From the NCBI GenBank assembly GCA_027295435.1, contig JAPUKX010000025.1, positions 1-10,078 on the forward strand: DNA of 10,078 bases, in the 5' to 3' direction. Shown piece by piece: positions 6,640 to 10,078 of this stretch; the stretch's first letter is position 1, and every line of letters begins with the position of its first letter. This stretch comes from Planctomycetota bacterium (GTDB lineage: Bacteria; Planctomycetota; Phycisphaerae; Phycisphaerales; SM1A02). The notes beneath the pieces are model-generated. The model was given only the letters and a program-made list of their open reading frames with translations. It made no database searches and was not told the origin of the DNA. The position numbers and the translations under genes were made by a program.

Positions 6640-8589
6640 ATGAAGACCAAAGGCATCACCATTTGGGAACTGCATGCGGAACGGATCGTCTTGGGTCTCG
6701 CAACGGTGCTGCTGGTCGTCTTCACGGCACGGCAGTTCATTGGCGAGCCGAATGCGGTGCCCAAGCCGCAAGGCACCGGTGTGATCGCCCCGGATGAGAT
6801 CGATGCCCTTCTGCAGGCCGAGGCCGAGCGACTTCTCGAGCGCCTCGACGAGGCTTCCCCGCCTCAGATAGAGCTGCCTGACCCCGTTCCCGCGCTGGAC
6901 TATTTGCTGGCCAGGTTCGATCGCCCCGTCTACCCCCAACCCGCGCTTCCGCAGTTCCACGTGGCGATTGCCCCCAACATTCGTGGGTTTGAGAGGGAGC
7001 CAGGTGTCGAGTTCCCGGTCCCCCAGGTGAAGGCCCCGTACCAGGTCGTGGTCAAGTCCTATTCCGATGCGCTGGCGGACGACGTGCTGAGCGAACATGT
7101 CGATCTGCAAGAACAATTCCCCGATCCAAGCCAACCGCTAGACATTACGTTCGTGACGGCGGCCGCCCGGTTCAGCGTGGCGGACCTTCGACGCCAGTTT
7201 CGCGGAGAACACGTTGATCTCGACGCCGAGGGCAAAGCCGCCATCCCGTCAAGTTGGTACAAAGACCGGCCGGAAAACATCGTGGACGTCGTGATCGAGC
7301 GGCAGCAACTGGTGGATGCCCACTGGACCAACATCACCACGCTCGATCCGATCCCGGGGCAGTTCACGTTCCGCCCCCAGCTCGGCGAGGGCATCGGGGC
7401 CGGTGTTCGTGATCAGGTCATTGAACAGCTCGGAGATCCAGTTGTTCAACTGGACATCATTCGGCCGGAGTTCTATCCCACCAAGAACGAGGAGTGGAGC
7501 CCTCCTGCTCCCGACCAGCCTGAAATCCCCGAGGGGCTCGCGCCCAAGGAGGAGGAAGTCCGCAGGATTAAGAGCGATATTGAGCGATTCAAAGAGAAGC
7601 GGAAACGGTTGATCGAAAGGCTGGAGAAGCTCGGCGGCACGTTCGAAGAATGTGGTCGAGACCGCGAGGATCGCCAGCCACCGCCTCCCCGGCCTGGGCC
7701 CGCCGGCGGGCCGGGCGGTAAACGGCAGCCCCCGGGCCCGGGCGGCGGAACCGGCGTAGGCATGAGTGGTGGGGCCGGCATGGGCAGGAGAGGCGCCGGC
7801 GGCGGCAAGGGACCAGCGGATAGGGGTGACGAGGCTGCGATTCGCAGACGTTGCAACGAAATCAATCGGGTCGACGAGAGGATCGCCGCTCGAAAGGAGG
7901 ATCTCAGCGGATTGATCGATCCGGGCGATGCTCTTGAAGGCGCTCCACCCCACCCCGATGAACCGCATCCGCCTCTTGACGTTGACGAGATCACGATCTG
8001 GGGTCATGACCTCACCGTCGAGCCCTCCGAGACCTACCGCTATCGACTGACCGTCAAGATCTACAATCCGTTCTTTGGCAAGAAGCGCAGCCTTGTTGAT
8101 CAGCAGCAGGACTTGGCGGAATCCTTCACACTGAGCTCAGCGGTGAGCGAATGGTCGGACCCGTTACGCGTCAGTCCACCCCTTCGTGTGTTCATCACGA
8201 AAGCGACTCCAGCGGGAGGACGCGCCGCCGCCGGGACGCTGGGCTTGGGCCGGGCCACTGCGCAGGTCTACCGTTTCTACGATGGTGATCAGTGGGTGGA
8301 GACGTTCCATGTTCAGCCGGGCGATTACATTGGCACGGTGAAGGAGTATCGCATGCCGGACGGCGAAGAGCCCGTTCGCATTGACTTCAGCACCGGTCTG
8401 GTCGTGCTCGATATCGTCGAGGATATCGACCCCGGACGTGGGGGCAGCGTCGGGGCTGGCCGGGCGGCCAAAGTCCTGCTGCAGGACCTCCGTACCGGTG
8501 AGATACTCCAGCTGCGCGATCCGCAGGTTGAAATCCTCAACCCCGACCGCCGCCGATTGGAGCAACGGGCTAGATCCGGCAAGGCTTGA
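6640..8589 (+). CDS. Large membrane-anchored protein with a possible PilP/GspC-like C-terminus
   Basis: This is a 649-residue protein of no family I can name. One membrane helix lies at about 15-31 (RIVLGLATVLLVVFTAR), so most of it should lie outside the inner membrane. Residues 75-285 are folded and rich in strands and Pro. Residues 303-344 are a strongly charged predicted coiled coil, and 398-422 another. Between them is a Gly/Pro/Arg linker (346-397) with GVGMSG (372-377), so the two helices could pair around it. Residues 459-511 (ETYRYRLTVKIYNPFFG to EWSDPLRV) resemble a fibronectin type III-like beta-sandwich, including a WSxWS-like SEWSD. The C-terminal part has HVQPGDYIGTVKEY (557-570) and FSTGLVVLDIVED (583-595). 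These recall the 'GDYIG' and following strands of the homology region of PilP and GspC, which contacts the secretin. It lies 60 bases after the 442-residue gene, presumably in one operon. The frame is certain; the role is inference. Confidence 0.7.
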   Translation: MKTKGITIWELHAERIVLGLATVLLVVFTARQFIGEPNAVPKPQGTGVIAPDEIDALLQAEAERLLERLDEASPPQIELPDPVPALDYLLARFDRPVYPQPALPQFHVAIAPNIRGFEREPGVEFPVPQVKAPYQVVVKSYSDALADDVLSEHVDLQEQFPDPSQPLDITFVTAAARFSVADLRRQFRGEHVDLDAEGKAAIPSSWYKDRPENIVDVVIERQQLVDAHWTNITTLDPIPGQFTFRPQLGEGIGAGVRDQVIEQLGDPVVQLDIIRPEFYPTKNEEWSPPAPDQPEIPEGLAPKEEEVRRIKSDIERFKEKRKRLIERLEKLGGTFEECGRDREDRQPPPPRPGPAGGPGGKRQPPGPGGGTGVGMSGGAGMGRRGAGGGKGPADRGDEAAIRRRCNEINRVDERIAARKEDLSGLIDPGDALEGAPPHPDEPHPPLDVDEITIWGHDLTVEPSETYRYRLTVKIYNPFFGKKRSLVDQQQDLAESFTLSSAVSEWSDPLRVSPPLRVFITKATPAGGRAAAGTLGLGRATAQVYRFYDGDQWVETFHVQPGDYIGTVKEYRMPDGEEPVRIDFSTGLVVLDIVEDIDPGRGGSVGAGRAAKVLLQDLRTGEILQLRDPQVEILNPDRRRLEQRARSGKA

Positions 8590-8757
8590 GACGCCGGGCA
8601 ATCGACCATGGTCTTCTGACCGCCTCGGCCGACGTACAAGGCTGGGAATATGGTCTTTGAGGATTGTCGAGGAGAGACACGCCGGTGCATGACCCGCGGC
8701 GCGAGCTGCATCGACCCCCTGCGGGGCGGATCGCTGCCAGGAAAGCCGGGTCGGAGC

Positions 8758-8787
8758 TTGACACGAGGAGCCCCGCTGCTCTATGGT
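8758..8787 (+). promoter_or_regulatory. Sigma-70-type promoter of the 23S rRNA unit
   Basis: A perfect -35 box TTGACA (8758-8763) is followed 18 bases later by TATGGT (8782-8787), a four-of-six match to TATAAT. Transcription would begin near 8794, giving a leader of about 277 bases before the 23S gene. Placement between the end of a protein operon and an rRNA gene, with an antitermination element just downstream, supports an rRNA promoter. No AT-rich UP element is visible upstream of the -35 box. Confidence 0.65.
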
Positions 8788-8803
8788 AGAGGGAGACAGA
8801 GTG

Positions 8804-8822
8804 CCGGATGGCTGTCGTCCGG
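8804..8822 (+). promoter_or_regulatory. Leader hairpin, possible boxB-like element
   Basis: CCGGA (8804-8808) can pair with TCCGG (8818-8822) around a nine-base loop. It lies 36 bases upstream of the boxA-like site, the order (hairpin then boxA) seen in rRNA antitermination leaders. The stem is short and the assignment tentative. Confidence 0.35.
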
Positions 8823-8858
8823 GAGTGTGTATGCGCTGAATAAGTTGGCGCGTACTCC

Positions 8859-8870
8859 TGCTCTTTGGCA
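8859..8870 (+). promoter_or_regulatory. boxA-like rRNA antitermination site
   Basis: TGCTCTTTGGCA matches the rRNA boxA element (TGCTCTTTAACA in E. coli) at ten of twelve positions, with the TGCTCTTT core intact. BoxA RNA is bound by NusB and NusE (S10) and lets RNA polymerase pass through Rho-dependent stops in untranslated rRNA operons. It lies about 65 bases after the predicted transcription start and 200 bases before the 23S gene, which fits such a leader. Confidence 0.65.
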
Positions 8871-9070
8871 AGTCAGGATTCGAACGTCGCGTGCTGCGCC
8901 GTGGCAGACCCTTTGCCGACGGCGTAGCAGCACACCGAGACGAGATCGAAAGCCGCTTGAAAGGCTTCAAGTCTGCTGGGGCTGCACTATGCCCCGGTGG
9001 AACGACGTCGATTCCCTCCGGAATGAAGGTCCCGCAGCTGCGGGCTCAAAGGTCGGGGTCGGGTCGGCGT

Positions 9071-10078
<1,008 letters not shown>

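Larger units (their letters stand above)
8590..9070 (+). other. Spacer and leader before the 23S rRNA gene, no protein gene seen
   Basis: This stretch of 481 bases holds no convincing coding sequence. The one long open frame (8650-9072) runs through the promoter and leader and encodes no recognisable protein. The first part (8590-8757) shows no intrinsic terminator for the upstream operon; its palindromes, such as GACCATGGTC at 8604-8613, lack a T-run. The second part (from about 8794) is interpreted as the transcribed leader of the 23S rRNA, with a hairpin, a boxA-like element and a GC palindrome at 9031-9044 (CCCGCAGCTGCGGG). No tRNA or 16S 3' end is present. Confidence 0.7.

Noticed and set aside
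8649..8654. A second TATGGT as an upstream rRNA promoter
   Set aside because: No -35-like hexamer lies 16-19 bases before it.
8871..8960. A tRNA-like T-arm on the minus strand (GTTCGAATCC) in the 23S leader
   Set aside because: The flanking bases do not form a five-pair T stem, and no acceptor stem, anticodon arm or D arm can be drawn around it.

Overview
The window looks like chromosomal DNA of a GC-rich bacterium, most likely a member of the Planctomycetota. No single feature proves this. The case rests on a 23S rRNA gene with no 16S gene upstream, an enlarged stem in the 5' domain of the 23S rRNA at the position of helix 9 (a place where planctomycetes are known to carry insertions), a long PilM-type protein with a membrane segment and extra domain after the actin-like fold, and long Gly/Pro/Arg linkers in its neighbours. 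I see no mobile element, CRISPR array, tRNA gene or clear prophage signal.

The layout has three blocks. (1) On the minus strand, 123-2858, a two-gene unit encodes an MtaB-type radical-SAM tRNA methylthiotransferase followed 24 bases later by a four-repeat S1 RNA-binding protein. Both act in translation. (2) A 212-base divergent intergenic region (2859-3070) separates it from a three-gene plus-strand unit (3071-8589). This encodes a PilM-like actin-fold protein that continues into a PilN-like 'NLVP plus membrane helix' segment, a second membrane-anchored protein (442 aa), and a third (649 aa). The two downstream proteins have one N-terminal membrane helix each. All three share a disordered linker containing the same small motif, G-[IV]-G-[ML]-[TS]-G. 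(3) From 8590 there is an rRNA leader with a good sigma-70-type promoter (8758-8787), a hairpin, and a boxA-like antitermination site (8859-8870). It is followed by about the first 1008 bases of a 23S rRNA gene that runs off the right edge.

My main reading of block 2, which is inference, is that the three genes form a condensed version of the type IV pilus (or related secretion) inner-membrane alignment complex. PilM and PilN would be fused in the first gene, a PilO-like protein would be second, and a protein whose C-terminus resembles the PilP/GspC homology region would be third. The last two proteins have no family I can name with confidence. In block 3 the 23S gene is transcribed from its own promoter, so the ribosomal RNA genes are probably split. 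The 23S sequence has several unusual changes at normally conserved places, including a compensated base-pair swap under a GNRA loop.
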